Shown: positions 1 to 9,298, counted from the stretch's first letter. The stretch: 53,631 nt of DNA from an uncultured Clostridia bacterium (GCA_947037025.1 CAMQSU010000008.1:1-53631), one strand, 5' to 3'. The notes: generated from the letters alone by a model not told the origin. Made by a program: numbers and translations.

Positions 1-181
1 TGCCAGACCTTTGCATTACTTCTAGCACTGATAACCACACTGCATATATTGCAAGCAGTGCTAAAGCAAGTTCTATTGAGCCGCTAGCTCCATCTATCAT
101 TGATGATAAAACAAGGTCAGGAGATGTGTATATTAGCAGGCATATGCTTGCAGTTGTCATGATGAAAAAAATTGTGTTCAT
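1..181 (-). CDS. spmA: Spore maturation protein A-like, N-terminal fragment (truncated by window edge)
   Basis: Minus-strand reading frame opening with ATG at 181 and running off the left edge after 60 codons. The visible N-terminus is a membrane helix (MNTIFFIMTTASICLLIY), a short polar stretch with a DGASGS turn, then a second helix ending in LSVLEVMQRSG. That order (helix, short loop, helix with a W/L-rich end before an EMxxxSG-like turn) is how SpmA/nucleoside-recognition-domain membrane proteins begin; SpmA is needed for spore core dehydration in Bacillus. Stop codons lie just upstream in frame, and there is no clear Shine-Dalgarno, so the second Met (codon 8) is an alternative start. 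With only 60 residues the family call is tentative. Confidence 0.5.
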   Translation of the reverse strand, partial: MNTIFFIMTTASICLLIYTSPDLVLSSMIDGASGSIELALALLAIYAVWLSVLEVMQRSG

Positions 182-313
182 GTTAAATTATATGAGTGTT
201 TTAGGTTTTATAGAATGTTTTTTACAATTTAACTTATAATTATTAGCGTGCGTAAGTACGCATACTTATACTTGTAATTAATATTATAATAATTATAATA
301 TGTGGCAATACTA

Positions 314-342
314 TTTACTTTTTTGCATTTAAGTGATACAAT
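314..342 (+). promoter_or_regulatory. Sigma-A promoter for metG
   Basis: TTTACT (314-319), 17-bp spacer, TACAAT (337-342). It predicts a start near 349 and a leader of about 50 nt before metG. Confidence 0.6.
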
Positions 343-399
343 ATAAAAGAATGTATATTTGTACATGTAGTTTATAATTATAAGGAGTGACTTTTTGAT

Positions 400-2430
400 A
401 TGAGTGAGAAGTTTTACATTACAACACCAATTTATTACCCTAGTGGCAAGTGGCATATTGGCACATGCTATACAACAGTTATCTGTGATGCAATAGCGAG
501 GTTTAAGCGAATGCAGGGTATGGATGTATTTTATCTAACTGGGACTGATGAGCATGGGCAAAAGCTTGAGAAGGTCGCTGCGGAAAACAAGATGCCAGTA
601 AAAGAATATATCGACAAAATAGTTTTTGAGCTGCAAGACCTTTGGAAGCTACTTGATATCAGTCACGATAAATTTATCAGGACTACTGACGAGTATCATA
701 AAGAGGCTGTGCAGAAGATTTTTACTAAACTTTATGAGCAAGGTGATATCTATAAAGATTCATATGAAGGCAAGTATTGCACGCCATGCGAGTCTTTTTG
801 GACGGACACTCAGCTTGTTAATGGCAACTGTCCTGACTGTGGCAGACCTGTTGAGATTATGAAGGAAGATAGTTATTTTTTCCGCATGTCGAAATATCAA
901 GATAGGCTTATTGAGCTTATAGAAAATAACCCAGAGTTTTTGCAACCAGCATCAAGGCAGAAGGAAATGATAAACAATTTTCTTAAGCCAGGATTGCAAG
1001 ATTTGTGCGTATCTAGGACATCATTTGAGTGGGGCGTAAAAGTTCCGTTTGATACAAAGCATGTTGTTTACGTATGGCTTGACGCGCTAACTAACTATAT
1101 TACTGCGCTTGGATATGGCAGCGATAATCAGGAGCTTTTTGAAAAATATTGGCCTTGTGACTTGCACATGATGGGCAAGGAGATAGTAAGATTTCACAGC
1201 ATAATTTGGCCAGCGATATTGATGGCACTTGATTTGCCACTTCCAAAAAGACTATATGGTCACGGCTGGTTGATGCTTGGTAGTGAAAAAATGAGCAAAA
1301 GCAAAGGTAACGTTGTAGATCCTGTAGTACTTAGTAATAGGTACAGCGTGGATGCAGTTAGGTATTATTTACTCCGTGAAGTTCCATTCGGTCAAGACGG
1401 AAGTTACACTAATAGAGCATTTTTAAATAGAATTAACAGTGACCTTGCAAATGATCTTGGTAATCTTGTTTCAAGGACTACTGCGATGGTTGATCAGTAT
1501 TTTGGCGGTATTATTCCAGAGCCTACAGGCAAAACAGCTTTTGATAGTGACCTTATCACAATGTGCGAAGGTGCGTATGATAAAGTTTGCGGATATATGG
1601 ATAAACTTCAAGTGCCTGAGGCGCTTGAGTGCATTTGGGCATTAAATAAACGAGCAAACAAGTATATTGACGAGACTTGTCCTTGGATAATTAGCAAGGA
1701 TGAGAGCAAGCGAGATGAGTTAGCGGCAGTAATGTACAATCTATGCGAATGCATAAGATTTATGGCGACGCTATTGCAGCCTTTCCTTACTTCATCAGCA
1801 CCAAAAATTATGCAAAAGTTAGGAATAACAGATACTAGTCTTATGTCTTTTGCAAGCATTGCAAAATTTGGAACAATGAAATTTGGCGGCAAAGTTTGCA
1901 AAGGTGACGCTTTATTTGGTAGAATAAATGTTGAGAAAGAAGTTGCAGAGCTTGAGATTATTGCGGAGACAGTGAAAAAATCTAGCGGAAGCGTGGATAA
2001 AGAGCAAGAAGTGAAAGCTGATAAAAAGTCAGCAAAAAATGCTAAAACTGACAATGCAATAAAAGATAGTGTCGCTGATGGGGACAATACAATTACTATC
2101 AGCCAAATAGCTATTGATGACTTTATTAAAGTTGACCTTAGGGTCGGCGTTGTAATGTCTGCGGAGAAGGTCGCAAAAGCTGATAAATTATTACAGCTTA
2201 GTGTTGATCTTGGCGAGGGCAGACTTAGGACTATTGTGAGCGGAATTGCTAAGTGGTATTCTCCAGAGGATATTACAGGCAAAAGCATTGTAGTTGTTGC
2301 CAATTTGAAACCTGCTAAACTTCGTGGAATAATGTCTGAAGGCATGATATTGTGTGCAAGTGATGATGAGGATAATTTGTGCATAGTTGCACCGATTGCC
2401 CCAATAAAATCAGGAAGTGAGGTAAGATAA
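400..2430 (+). CDS. metG: Methionyl-tRNA synthetase
   Basis: Class I synthetase that charges tRNA-Met with methionine in the cytoplasm. The HIGH-like motif is HIGT at residues 19-22, after YYPSGKW. The zinc-binding connective peptide has CxxC pairs near residues 127-130 and 144-147 (CTPC, CPDC). The KMSKS loop is at about residues 297-301. The C-terminal 110 residues form the EMAP/Arc1p-type tRNA-binding OB fold (IDDFIKVDLRVGVV, then GIAKWYSPEDITGK and PAKLRGIMSEGMIL), joined by a Lys-rich linker at about 520-560. The 676-residue length fits dimeric MetRS of Firmicutes. A good AAGGAG lies 12 nt before the ATG. The stop overlaps the tatD start by one base (TAATG), so the two are translationally coupled. 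Confidence 0.98.
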   Translation: MSEKFYITTPIYYPSGKWHIGTCYTTVICDAIARFKRMQGMDVFYLTGTDEHGQKLEKVAAENKMPVKEYIDKIVFELQDLWKLLDISHDKFIRTTDEYHKEAVQKIFTKLYEQGDIYKDSYEGKYCTPCESFWTDTQLVNGNCPDCGRPVEIMKEDSYFFRMSKYQDRLIELIENNPEFLQPASRQKEMINNFLKPGLQDLCVSRTSFEWGVKVPFDTKHVVYVWLDALTNYITALGYGSDNQELFEKYWPCDLHMMGKEIVRFHSIIWPAILMALDLPLPKRLYGHGWLMLGSEKMSKSKGNVVDPVVLSNRYSVDAVRYYLLREVPFGQDGSYTNRAFLNRINSDLANDLGNLVSRTTAMVDQYFGGIIPEPTGKTAFDSDLITMCEGAYDKVCGYMDKLQVPEALECIWALNKRANKYIDETCPWIISKDESKRDELAAVMYNLCECIRFMATLLQPFLTSSAPKIMQKLGITDTSLMSFASIAKFGTMKFGGKVCKGDALFGRINVEKEVAELEIIAETVKKSSGSVDKEQEVKADKKSAKNAKTDNAIKDSVADGDNTITISQIAIDDFIKVDLRVGVVMSAEKVAKADKLLQLSVDLGEGRLRTIVSGIAKWYSPEDITGKSIVVVANLKPAKLRGIMSEGMILCASDDEDNLCIVAPIAPIKSGSEVR

Positions 2431-3197
2431 TGTATATTGATTCGCATACGCATCTTTCGGATGATTTATTAATTGGCGACATTGACAAGATAATTAGCGA
2501 CTTCAGCGAGAGCGGAATTGAAATGGTTTTTGAAATTGGCAGTGATATGGCGTCATCAAGAAGTGCGGCAAAACTTGCCAGCCAATATGATTGCATTTAT
2601 GCAGTTGTCGGCTGTCATCCTATCGCAACTGATGATGTTACTGAGGCGGATATGCTTGAGCTTGAGCAGCTTGCAAAAGGTGACAAGATTGTTGCCTTAG
2701 GCGAGATTGGTCTTGATTATCATTATGATATTGACCATAATAGACAAAAAGCATTATTTGTAAAACAGATAATACTCGCAGACAAACTATCACTTCCAAT
2801 TGTGGTGCATTTGCGTGATGCCTATCAGGATATGGAACAAATTTTAACTGAAAATAAACAGTATATAAATAACGGAATACTTTTTCACTGCTATTCAGGT
2901 AGTGCTGAAATGGTTGATAGATTTGCGTTCCTTGACCCTTATTATGCCTTTGGCGGAGCGATTACATTTAAGAAAAATAATCGTGAACTTGCAATCAAAG
3001 CTGTGCCACAAGACAGACTTTTGATAGAAACAGATTGCCCGTACATGACGCCAGTTCCGTTTAGAGGAAAGGTGAATAATCCTAATTATATCTACTTAGT
3101 TGCGGAGAAAATGGGAGAAGGGCTGCGAATGAGTGGCGAGGAAGTTGGAGTTTTAACCAATATTAATACTAAAAGGTTTTACAGAATTAATAAGTAA
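2430..3197 (+). CDS. tatD: TatD family metal-dependent hydrolase (DNase)
   Basis: TIM-barrel amidohydrolase-like metal nuclease of the TatD/YcfH group. Ligand motifs are the N-terminal DSHTHLSD (HxH), the central GEIGLDYH, the HLRDAY and FHCYSG histidines and the C-terminal ETDCPYMTP with its aspartate. The length of 255 residues is standard. It directly follows metG, a conserved pairing in Firmicutes, and its neighbours downstream are a radical SAM protein and rsmA. A GAGG lies at the end of metG in front of the overlapping ATG. Its physiological substrate is not defined by the sequence. Confidence 0.95.
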   Translation: MYIDSHTHLSDDLLIGDIDKIISDFSESGIEMVFEIGSDMASSRSAAKLASQYDCIYAVVGCHPIATDDVTEADMLELEQLAKGDKIVALGEIGLDYHYDIDHNRQKALFVKQIILADKLSLPIVVHLRDAYQDMEQILTENKQYINNGILFHCYSGSAEMVDRFAFLDPYYAFGGAITFKKNNRELAIKAVPQDRLLIETDCPYMTPVPFRGKVNNPNYIYLVAEKMGEGLRMSGEEVGVLTNINTKRFYRINK

Positions 3198-3244
3198 TGC
3201 AATGTGTATTTAATGACAGATTGCGTGTTCAGTAAGGAGTAATT

Positions 3245-3841
3245 ATGGATGTAATAACTTATGAAATTGGCGGAATAATTTATGTTAATCTAACAAATAG
3301 GTGCAGCAATGATTGCACCTTTTGCGAAAGAACTAGAGTAGATAACATGAGCGGTTACAATCTATGGCTTGAGCGAGAGCCGACCGCTGATGAGATAATC
3401 GCTAGCCTTAAAAGTAGGGATTTATCTGATGTAACTGACTTGGTTTTTTGCGGTTGGGGAGAGCCAACTTACAGAATGGCGGAGATTATAAAAATTGCAA
3501 AATTTGCCCACGATATGCGTCTTGCAACAAGAATTAACACTAATGGACAAGGCAGCCTTATTGCAGGGTATGATATATCTAGCGAAGTTGCAGCGGTAAT
3601 AGACAGCGTCAGTATCAGCCTTAATTGTAGCAATTCTGTTGATTATCAAAAGTCATGCGTATCCGAATTTGGTGAAAAAGCGTTTGAAGAACTTTTGAAT
3701 TTTGCGGAAAAATGCAGCAATAAGGGAATGAGCGTTACCTTAAGCGTTGTTGACTTTATAGGGAAAAATCAAGTTGAGGAGTGCCGCGCTATTGCAAAGT
3801 CAATCGGTGTTAACTTTAAAGTAAGGCCAGAAATAAAATAA
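3245..3841 (+). CDS. TatD-associated radical SAM protein
   Basis: Short radical SAM protein (198 residues). The [4Fe-4S] motif CxxxCxxC is near residues 20-27 (NRCSNDCTFCERTR), preceded by a beta strand (GGIIYVNLTN). The GWGEPT motif at about 75-80 is the 'GGEP-like' SAM-contacting strand, and TRINTNGQG follows. This matches the family recognised as TatD-linked radical SAM proteins, which occur beside or fused to TatD. There is no C-terminal auxiliary-cluster domain and no RimO/MiaB-type TRAM domain. AAGGAG precedes the ATG by a normal distance. The reaction is unknown; placement suggests RNA or DNA maintenance alongside tatD and rsmA (inference). Confidence 0.88.
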   Translation: MDVITYEIGGIIYVNLTNRCSNDCTFCERTRVDNMSGYNLWLEREPTADEIIASLKSRDLSDVTDLVFCGWGEPTYRMAEIIKIAKFAHDMRLATRINTNGQGSLIAGYDISSEVAAVIDSVSISLNCSNSVDYQKSCVSEFGEKAFEELLNFAEKCSNKGMSVTLSVVDFIGKNQVEECRAIAKSIGVNFKVRPEIK

Positions 3842-3902
3842 ATACGGATAACAATCCTAATATCGGTAAAATACTGATTTAGGCGGATAAAATAGGAGTA
3901 AT

Positions 3903-4760
3903 ATGAGTAATATAAGTAATGTTTCTACAATATTAAAGGACTTGGACTTTAGGTTCAATAAGCAGTACGGTCAAAACTTTATAACGGATACAAATCTATT
4001 GAACGCAATTGTGGAAGATAGCGGTATTACGAGTGACGATGTAGTTATCGAAATTGGTGCGGGAGCGGGTACGCTTACCCGTGCGATTGCTGCTGTTGCA
4101 AAAAAAGTTATTGCCTTTGAGATTGACAACAATCTTAAACCAGTGCTTGACTTGACAATGCAAGGGATTGAAAATGTTGAGGTGGTTTTTCGTGATATTA
4201 TGAAGGTTACTGATGATGAGCTTCGTGAGATTGTAGGCGGCGATTATAAAGTTGTAGCAAACCTTCCATATTACATTACAACGCCTATTATTATGCGATT
4301 TTTGGAGAGCGATTATAAGCCTCAATCACTAAGTATAATGGTTCAAAAGGAAGTTGCAGAAAGGATGGTTGCAAAGCCAAACACGGAGGACTATGGCAGC
4401 ATTACTGCGGTAGTTGACTTGTATGCAAATACGGAAATCACTAGAATTGTTGGGCGAAATATGTTTTTTCCTGTGCCTAAAGTTGATAGCGCGGTAATTA
4501 GATTAGATATTGTACCTGATAAATACGACTGCGATATTACAGCGGTAAAAAAGATTATAAAGGGAGCATTTGCAATGCGTCGCAAAACGCTAGTAAACAA
4601 TATGCTTTCGCTTGGTTTTAGCCGCAAATGTGCAGAAAATTCAATATCTGGCATCGGACTTGATATTAGAGTGCGTGGTGAAGTACTTGGAGTGCCAGAG
4701 TTTATTGCATTAAATAACCTTTTAATTGAAGGAAAACTTAAAGATAAAATGGATAATTAA
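3903..4760 (+). CDS. rsmA: 16S rRNA (adenine1518-N6/adenine1519-N6)-dimethyltransferase
   Basis: KsgA/RsmA dimethylates two adjacent adenines in the 3'-terminal helix of 16S rRNA. The sequence shows the QNFI entry motif (KQYGQNFITD), the SAM-binding loop EIGAGAGTLT (motif I), the NLPYYITTPI catalytic motif (NLPY) and FFPVPKVDSAVIRL. The C-terminal domain contains FAMRRKTLVNNM, typical of the family. The length of 285 residues is normal. It closes the metG-tatD-radical SAM-rsmA run, and a GGAG lies before the ATG. In Firmicutes ksgA often sits in this neighbourhood, usually with rnmV, which is absent here. Confidence 0.97.
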   Translation: MSNISNVSTILKDLDFRFNKQYGQNFITDTNLLNAIVEDSGITSDDVVIEIGAGAGTLTRAIAAVAKKVIAFEIDNNLKPVLDLTMQGIENVEVVFRDIMKVTDDELREIVGGDYKVVANLPYYITTPIIMRFLESDYKPQSLSIMVQKEVAERMVAKPNTEDYGSITAVVDLYANTEITRIVGRNMFFPVPKVDSAVIRLDIVPDKYDCDITAVKKIIKGAFAMRRKTLVNNMLSLGFSRKCAENSISGIGLDIRVRGEVLGVPEFIALNNLLIEGKLKDKMDN

Positions 4761-4874
4761 TATTGCAGTTTAATAACTAAATGGTATTGTATATAACTGA
4801 TAGTTATTGTCAGTCATTCTGCAATAGGCATGTTGAAAGCCTAATTAACTGATAAAATTAAAGAAAGGGGACTT

Positions 4875-5522
4875 ATGATAAATAGAGATTTACTAATCGA
4901 AAACCTAACATTATATTTGGTAACAGATAGAGATATGCTAGATGGCAAAGATTTAATCGATAGCATTGAAAGTGCCGTTATTGGTGGAGTTAGTATAGTT
5001 CAGCTTAGGGAGAAAAAGTGCACACTTGACAATTTTATCAAGGTGGCAAAAGACATGAAAATTATGCTTGATAAATATAATGTACCGCTTATTATTAATG
5101 ATAATATAGATGTTTGTTTAGCGGTTAATGCTAGCGGCGTGCATTTAGGGTTATCGGATGGAAGTATTGCTGAAGCAAGGCGAAGGCTTGGCAGTGATAA
5201 GATTATCGGTGCTAGTGCAAGGACAGTTAGCGGCGGAAAAGATGCAGAAGCAGAAGGCGCTGATTACCTTGGTGTTGGTGCTGTTTTTGGGACTAATACT
5301 AAACTTGATGCACACACGATTAGTGAAGATATTTTGAAAGACATAACAGCAAATGTAAATATCCCAGTAGTTGCAATTGGCGGAGTAAATGCGGATAATA
5401 TTTGCAAACTAGATGGCTGCGGCATAAGCGGCGTTGCTGTAATATCAGCAATTTTGAAGGCTGATAACATTACAAATATGTCATGTGAAATCAAAGCGTT
5501 AGTGCAAAAAATTAAAAGATGA
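4875..5522 (+). CDS. thiE: Thiamine-phosphate synthase
   Basis: Joins HMP-PP with carboxythiazole phosphate to give thiamine phosphate. The TIM-barrel protein has LYLVTDRDM at the N-terminus, VQLREKKC (the REK pyrophosphate-binding motif), PLIINDNIDVCLAVNASGVHLG, the TKLDAH loop and AIGGVNADN phosphate-binding end. The length of 215 residues is normal, and AAAGGGG precedes the ATG. It heads the thiazole cluster but is separated from thiS by 138 nt with no riboswitch upstream. A second, TenI-type paralogue lies at the end of the cluster (8577-9125); this one carries the full substrate-binding motifs and is the true synthase. Confidence 0.93.
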   Translation: MINRDLLIENLTLYLVTDRDMLDGKDLIDSIESAVIGGVSIVQLREKKCTLDNFIKVAKDMKIMLDKYNVPLIINDNIDVCLAVNASGVHLGLSDGSIAEARRRLGSDKIIGASARTVSGGKDAEAEGADYLGVGAVFGTNTKLDAHTISEDILKDITANVNIPVVAIGGVNADNICKLDGCGISGVAVISAILKADNITNMSCEIKALVQKIKR

Positions 5523-5660
5523 TTTTGAGTGTCAGTTAATATTTGTTATTAAATCATGTAAATTAACCACTCAAAGATAGATAAAAAACATACAATAAAA
5601 GGGAAAAACACCTGTAAAATGCAGCAGAAAAACATATAAAACATTAGATTTGGAGGGCAT

Positions 5661-5855
5661 ATGATTAAGATTAATGGAGTAGAGAAGCATATTTGCGGCG
5701 TTAAACTTACTGATTACCTAGCGGGTGAAAAGTACTCTACAATGCGTATTGCAATTGAGTATAATGGCGAAATATTGCCTAAATCACAGTACGCGGAAAT
5801 CACAATAGCAGACGGCGACAGTATAGAAATTGTTTGTTTTGTAGGCGGTGGATGA
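5661..5855 (+). CDS. thiS: Sulfur carrier protein ThiS
   Basis: Ubiquitin-like sulfur carrier of 64 residues ending in Gly-Gly (IVCFVGGG), the tail that is adenylated by ThiF and converted to a thiocarboxylate to supply sulfur for the thiazole ring. The beta-grasp features MIKINGVEKH and IADGDSIEIV are visible. Strong GGAGGG 8 nt before the ATG. The stop overlaps the likely thiF start (ATGATGA), implying coupled translation and stoichiometric production with its activating enzyme. Confidence 0.93.
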   Translation: MIKINGVEKHICGVKLTDYLAGEKYSTMRIAIEYNGEILPKSQYAEITIADGDSIEIVCFVGGG

Positions 5856-6646
5856 TGAAAGTAATAATCAACTCAGTGGAACAAAACATTGATAATGCGG
5901 CAGTGATAAGCGATATATGCACGGAGAGTGATGTTGTTATTATTGACGGCTATAATGTTGATCATAGCATGAAAATATCGGACGGAATGGATATTTTAGT
6001 TGTTAAAAGAGGAGCAATGCCGACAGAGGCAATGCTAAAGAAAATGATGCAATCGCGAAACGGAAACCTTGTAAATAGTGCAGTAGAAAATGCGTGTGTT
6101 GCAATTTGCGGACTTGGTGGACTAGGCTCAAATATTGCGAGCATGCTTGCAAGGCTAGGAGTTGGAAAACTAATTTTGATAGATTTTGATACTGTAGAGC
6201 CTACTAATTTGAATAGGCAAGATTATTATATCAGCGATATTGGACGCAGCAAAACTCAAGCAACATGCGATAGATTAAGCAAAATTAATCCATATATTAC
6301 ATTAATTAGTCATAAAATCACTCTTACTGCGGATAATATTGTTGATATTATAGATGATGCGGATGTTGTGGTTGAGGCTTTTGATAACCCTGAGTGCAAG
6401 GCGATGTTAGTTGATTCTATTATTGGTGGAACAAATAAATATGTTGTTGCAAGCTCGGGCATGGCTGGGTATAATAGCAGCAATGATATAGTTACAAAGA
6501 AAGTATTTAATAGGCTTTATGTTGTAGGAGATGGCACTAGCGAGGCGGATATTGGCAGCGGGTTAATGTCGCCAAGAGTTTGTATAAATGCAGGACATCA
6601 ATCTAATATGGTGCTAAGAATTTTATTAGGAAAAAGTGAGGAGTAA
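5852..6646 (+). CDS. thiF: ThiS adenylyltransferase with N-terminal ThiS-like domain
   Basis: E1-like enzyme that adenylates the C-terminal glycine of ThiS. The nucleotide-binding loop is [14 protein letters not shown], followed by the [13 protein letters not shown] motif of the ThiF/MoeB/HesA family. The first 60-70 residues ([10 protein letters not shown] and on) form a degenerate beta-grasp ThiS-like domain ending in LVVKRGAMP, the layout seen in clostridial 'family 2' ThiF proteins. No CxxC zinc pairs like those of E. coli ThiF are visible. The start is taken at ATG 5852 (or 5855), overlapping the thiS stop; an upstream in-frame ATG at 5834 lies inside thiS and lacks a ribosome-binding site. 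It ends 4 nt before the thiG start. Confidence 0.9.
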   Translation: MMKVIINSVEQNIDNAAVISDICTESDVVIIDGYNVDHSMKISDGMDILVVKRGAMPTEAMLKKMMQSRNGNLVNSAVENACVAICGLGGLGSNIASMLARLGVGKLILIDFDTVEPTNLNRQDYYISDIGRSKTQATCDRLSKINPYITLISHKITLTADNIVDIIDDADVVVEAFDNPECKAMLVDSIIGGTNKYVVASSGMAGYNSSNDIVTKKVFNRLYVVGDGTSEADIGSGLMSPRVCINAGHQSNMVLRILLGKSEE

Positions 6647-6650
6647 TAGT

Positions 6651-7421
6651 ATGAAAAGTGATAAATTAATAATTGGTGGACATGAATTTAACTCTAGATT
6701 TATATTGGGTTCTGGCAAATTTTCGCTAGAGCTAATGAACGCTGTTGTAAACCACGCCGAAGTGGAAATGATAACTGTTGCACTTAGGCGCGCAAACATA
6801 GGCGGAGAAAATAACATCCTTGATTATATCCCTAAAGGTGTGACATTAATTCCTAATACTTCTGGTGCTAGAGATCATAAAGAGGCGGTAAGAATTGCGA
6901 GGCTTGCGCGTGAAGTCGGCTGCGGAAACTTTGTGAAAGTAGAAGTTATTGCTGATAGCAAATATCTAATGCCTAACAATTATGAAACGGTTAAAGCGAC
7001 AGAAATTTTAGCAAAAGAAGGGTTTATTGTTATGCCTTATATGTATCCTGATTTATACACGGCGCGTGATTTAGTTAGTGCCGGTGCAAGTGCGGTTATG
7101 CCGCTTGGTGCGCCTATCGGGACAAATAAAGGCTTGCTAACTCGTGACTTTATCAGTATGCTTATTGAAGAAATTGATTTGCCTATTATTGTAGATGCAG
7201 GTATAGGTAAGCCTTCTCAAGCGTGCGAGGCAATGGAGCTTGGCGCTAGCGCGATCATGGCAAATACTGCCGTTGCAACTGCACAAGACGTTAACTTAAT
7301 GGCAAGTGCATTTGCACTAGCAATCAAAGCCGGACGATCTGCATATCTTGCAGGACTAGGTCGAGTACTGGACAGACACGCTGAAGCGTCAAGTCCACTT
7401 ACTGGATTTTTGGAGGACTAA
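6651..7421 (+). CDS. thiG: Thiazole synthase
   Basis: Forms the thiazole ring from 1-deoxy-xylulose 5-phosphate, dehydroglycine and ThiS thiocarboxylate. The N-terminus [12 protein letters not shown], the Schiff-base region [32 protein letters not shown] and [12 protein letters not shown] are all characteristic ThiG motifs. The 256-residue length is standard. I place the start at ATG 6651, served by GAGGAG at the thiF stop; a GTG at 6636 would lie within thiF and removes the spacing. It is followed 4 nt later by thiH, and in the family ThiG and ThiH form a complex. Confidence 0.96.
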   Translation: MKSDKLIIGGHEFNSRFILGSGKFSLELMNAVVNHAEVEMITVALRRANIGGENNILDYIPKGVTLIPNTSGARDHKEAVRIARLAREVGCGNFVKVEVIADSKYLMPNNYETVKATEILAKEGFIVMPYMYPDLYTARDLVSAGASAVMPLGAPIGTNKGLLTRDFISMLIEEIDLPIIVDAGIGKPSQACEAMELGASAIMANTAVATAQDVNLMASAFALAIKAGRSAYLAGLGRVLDRHAEASSPLTGFLED

Positions 7422-7425
7422 TATT

Positions 7426-8580
7426 ATGGATAATCGCAATATGACGGTTATGGAATATCTACCTGATATGCAAGTTATTGATAGCTTGATAATGGATGAG
7501 GTTATGAATGCTTATGATGCGTACGACTACAACGCGTATACTGCAAGCGATGTTGCAGCAGCACTTTCGCACGAGCAAATAAGTATGGCGGATTTTGCAG
7601 CACTTTTATCACCCGCTGCTCAGCCGTTTATTGAGCAAATGGCGGCACGTGCTAAATCGGAAACATATAAACATTTTGGAAATGCTGTCGGAGTTTACAC
7701 TCCGCTTTATATTGCAAACTACTGCGAAAACCACTGCGTTTATTGCGGGTTTAATTGCAAAAATAAAATACATAGGGCAGTTTTGTCGCATGAGGAAGTT
7801 GAGGCAGAGTATAGGTCAATTGCAGCTGATGGATATAAAGAAATTCTTATTTTGACCGGAGAGAGTAGGGCGAAGTCAAGTGTTGAGTATATAGGCAAAT
7901 CACTAGAAATTGCATCAAAATACTTTAGCACGGTCGGCATAGAAATATATCCTGTTAATGCTGATGAGTATGCTTACTTCCACAAGTGTGGGGCAGATTA
8001 TGTAAGCGTTTATCAGGAAACTTATAACAAAACAACTTATTCTGAGCAGCATTTATCAGGTAGCAAGCGAGTGTTTCCGTACAGATTTTACGCTCAAGAG
8101 CGTGCACTAATTGGCGGCATGAGAGGTGTTTGTTTTGGGGCTCTATTAGGTCTTGATGACTTTAGGAAAGATGCTTTTGCAGTAGGAAGTCATGCAGTGT
8201 TAGTTCAAAAAAAATATCCGCATGCAGAGATTAGTTTTAGTACTCCACGCATTAGGCCGTTTGTTGGTGGCGATGATAAAATACCTTGCGGAGTAAATGA
8301 AAGGCAGCTGCTTGGAGTTATGCTTGCGTACAGATTACTTATGCCGTTTGCCGGAATTAACATATCAACTAGAGAAAGTGCAAACTTTCGTGATGGAGTT
8401 ATCGGCATGTGTGCGACTAAGATTTCCGCTGGCTCGCAGGTTGGCGTTGGTGGTCATGATGGTGATAGCAAAAGCGAAAATCAATTTGAACTTGCTGATG
8501 AGCGAACTCTTAGCGAGATTGATAAAATGCTGAGAAAAAAAGGCATGCAACCTATCTTTACGGATAGTTCATATTTATGA
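7426..8580 (+). CDS. thiH: 2-iminoacetate synthase (tyrosine lyase)
   Basis: Radical SAM enzyme cleaving tyrosine to dehydroglycine and p-cresol, the oxygen-independent route to the thiazole glycine unit; the aerobic alternative ThiO is absent. The cluster motif is CENHCVYC (CxxxCxxC) within YIANYCENHCVYCGF, at about residues 103-110. The downstream parts LTGES, EIYPVNADEY, VSVYQETYN and GLDDFRKDAF are typical. 384 residues is the usual size. The last codons overlap the tenI start by 4 nt (ATGA). Presence of ThiH marks the host as an anaerobe or microaerophile. Confidence 0.96.
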   Translation: MDNRNMTVMEYLPDMQVIDSLIMDEVMNAYDAYDYNAYTASDVAAALSHEQISMADFAALLSPAAQPFIEQMAARAKSETYKHFGNAVGVYTPLYIANYCENHCVYCGFNCKNKIHRAVLSHEEVEAEYRSIAADGYKEILILTGESRAKSSVEYIGKSLEIASKYFSTVGIEIYPVNADEYAYFHKCGADYVSVYQETYNKTTYSEQHLSGSKRVFPYRFYAQERALIGGMRGVCFGALLGLDDFRKDAFAVGSHAVLVQKKYPHAEISFSTPRIRPFVGGDDKIPCGVNERQLLGVMLAYRLLMPFAGINISTRESANFRDGVIGMCATKISAGSQVGVGGHDGDSKSENQFELADERTLSEIDKMLRKKGMQPIFTDSSYL

Positions 8581-9125
8581 TTATATTCACTGATGGTGTA
8601 AGTATTAAAACTTGCCTTGTAGCAAAGCTTTGCGAGTGCGTTGCAAAATATAATCCGACAGATATAGTAGTTAGAGAAAAGCAATTGACTGATGATGAGT
8701 ATGATAAATTGATAGTAAAAATAAAGAATACTCAAGAATTATCGCATGTTAAAATTTGGATAAATGGTAGACCAAGCTTAGCACGTAGGCATAATATGCC
8801 ATTACATATTGGGTATGCAGCATTTTGCACGATGGATAATGCAGATAAGTTTAGCGAGATTTCCGTTGCTGTACATAGCAAAGATGAGGCTATTTATGCG
8901 GAGAAAAATCAAGCTTCAAGGGTAGTATTTGGTCACATATTTGCTAATGCGTGCAAGGCAGGACTGCCGCCGAGAGGTCTTGTGCAACTTGCTGAAGTAG
9001 CAAAGGCTCTCAGTATTGATGTGCTTGCTATAGGCGGAATTAATCGTCAAAATGTGCAAAGCGTATTAGATTGCGGCGCAAGTGATTATTGCATTATGTC
9101 TAGTGCTATGCAGCTTAGCTATTAA
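8577..9125 (+). CDS. tenI: TenI-like thiazole tautomerase
   Basis: A ThiE-superfamily TIM barrel of 182 residues that lacks the TDR and REK substrate motifs in full (it has FTDGVS and VREKQL) but carries VFGHIFANACKAGLPPRGL. The GHxF..CK.GLPxRG segment is the TenI hallmark, with the histidine used in aromatising the thiazole tautomer made by ThiG. It overlaps thiH by 4 nt, which fits a role as a ThiGH partner. Many annotations would call it a second thiamine-phosphate synthase; the shortened N-terminus and the GHIF motif favour TenI. Confidence 0.82.
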   Translation: MIIFTDGVSIKTCLVAKLCECVAKYNPTDIVVREKQLTDDEYDKLIVKIKNTQELSHVKIWINGRPSLARRHNMPLHIGYAAFCTMDNADKFSEISVAVHSKDEAIYAEKNQASRVVFGHIFANACKAGLPPRGLVQLAEVAKALSIDVLAIGGINRQNVQSVLDCGASDYCIMSSAMQLSY

Positions 9126-9140
9126 ATAAGTATAAATACC

Positions 9141-9169
9141 TTTACATTATTGCAATAATAGTGTATAAT
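9141..9169 (+). promoter_or_regulatory. Sigma-A promoter of the TPP riboswitch-thiD unit
   Basis: TTTACA (9141-9146), 17-bp spacer, TATAAT (9164-9169). The predicted start near 9176 coincides with the first bases of the riboswitch aptamer, so this unit is transcribed separately from thiSFGH-tenI. Confidence 0.8.
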
Positions 9170-9175
9170 AATATA

Positions 9176-9298
9176 GCAGGGGTACTCTAGTGAGTTGAGA
9201 GGACAAATTATGTCTAACCCTTAGAACCTGATGGTTAATACCAGCGTAGGGAGCGACACGGCATGTATAAAGTCGCTCTGGATTGAGTGGCTTTTTTT
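9176..9298 (+). ncRNA. TPP riboswitch with transcription terminator
   Basis: The THI-box core is clear: GGGGT near 9179-9183, TGAGA at about 9196-9200, ACCCTTAGAACCTGAT (about 9217-9232) and TACCAGCGTAGGGAG up to 9253. The expression platform is readable. AGTCGCTC (9271-9278) pairs with GAGTGGCT (9285-9292) across a 6-nt loop and runs into seven T residues, forming the terminator. The alternative partner GAGCGAC (9251-9257), directly after the aptamer's conserved 3' end, pairs with GTCGCTC to form an antiterminator. Bound TPP should therefore stop transcription before thiD; this is a transcriptional OFF switch. Confidence 0.95.

Noticed and set aside
1608..2453. 281-codon open frame on the minus strand
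   Set aside because: It lies antisense to metG, has no ribosome-binding site and a low-complexity Ser/Leu composition typical of a shadow frame.
8577..9125. Second thiamine-phosphate synthase
   Set aside because: It lacks the full substrate motifs and carries the GHIF..GLPPRG block of TenI.
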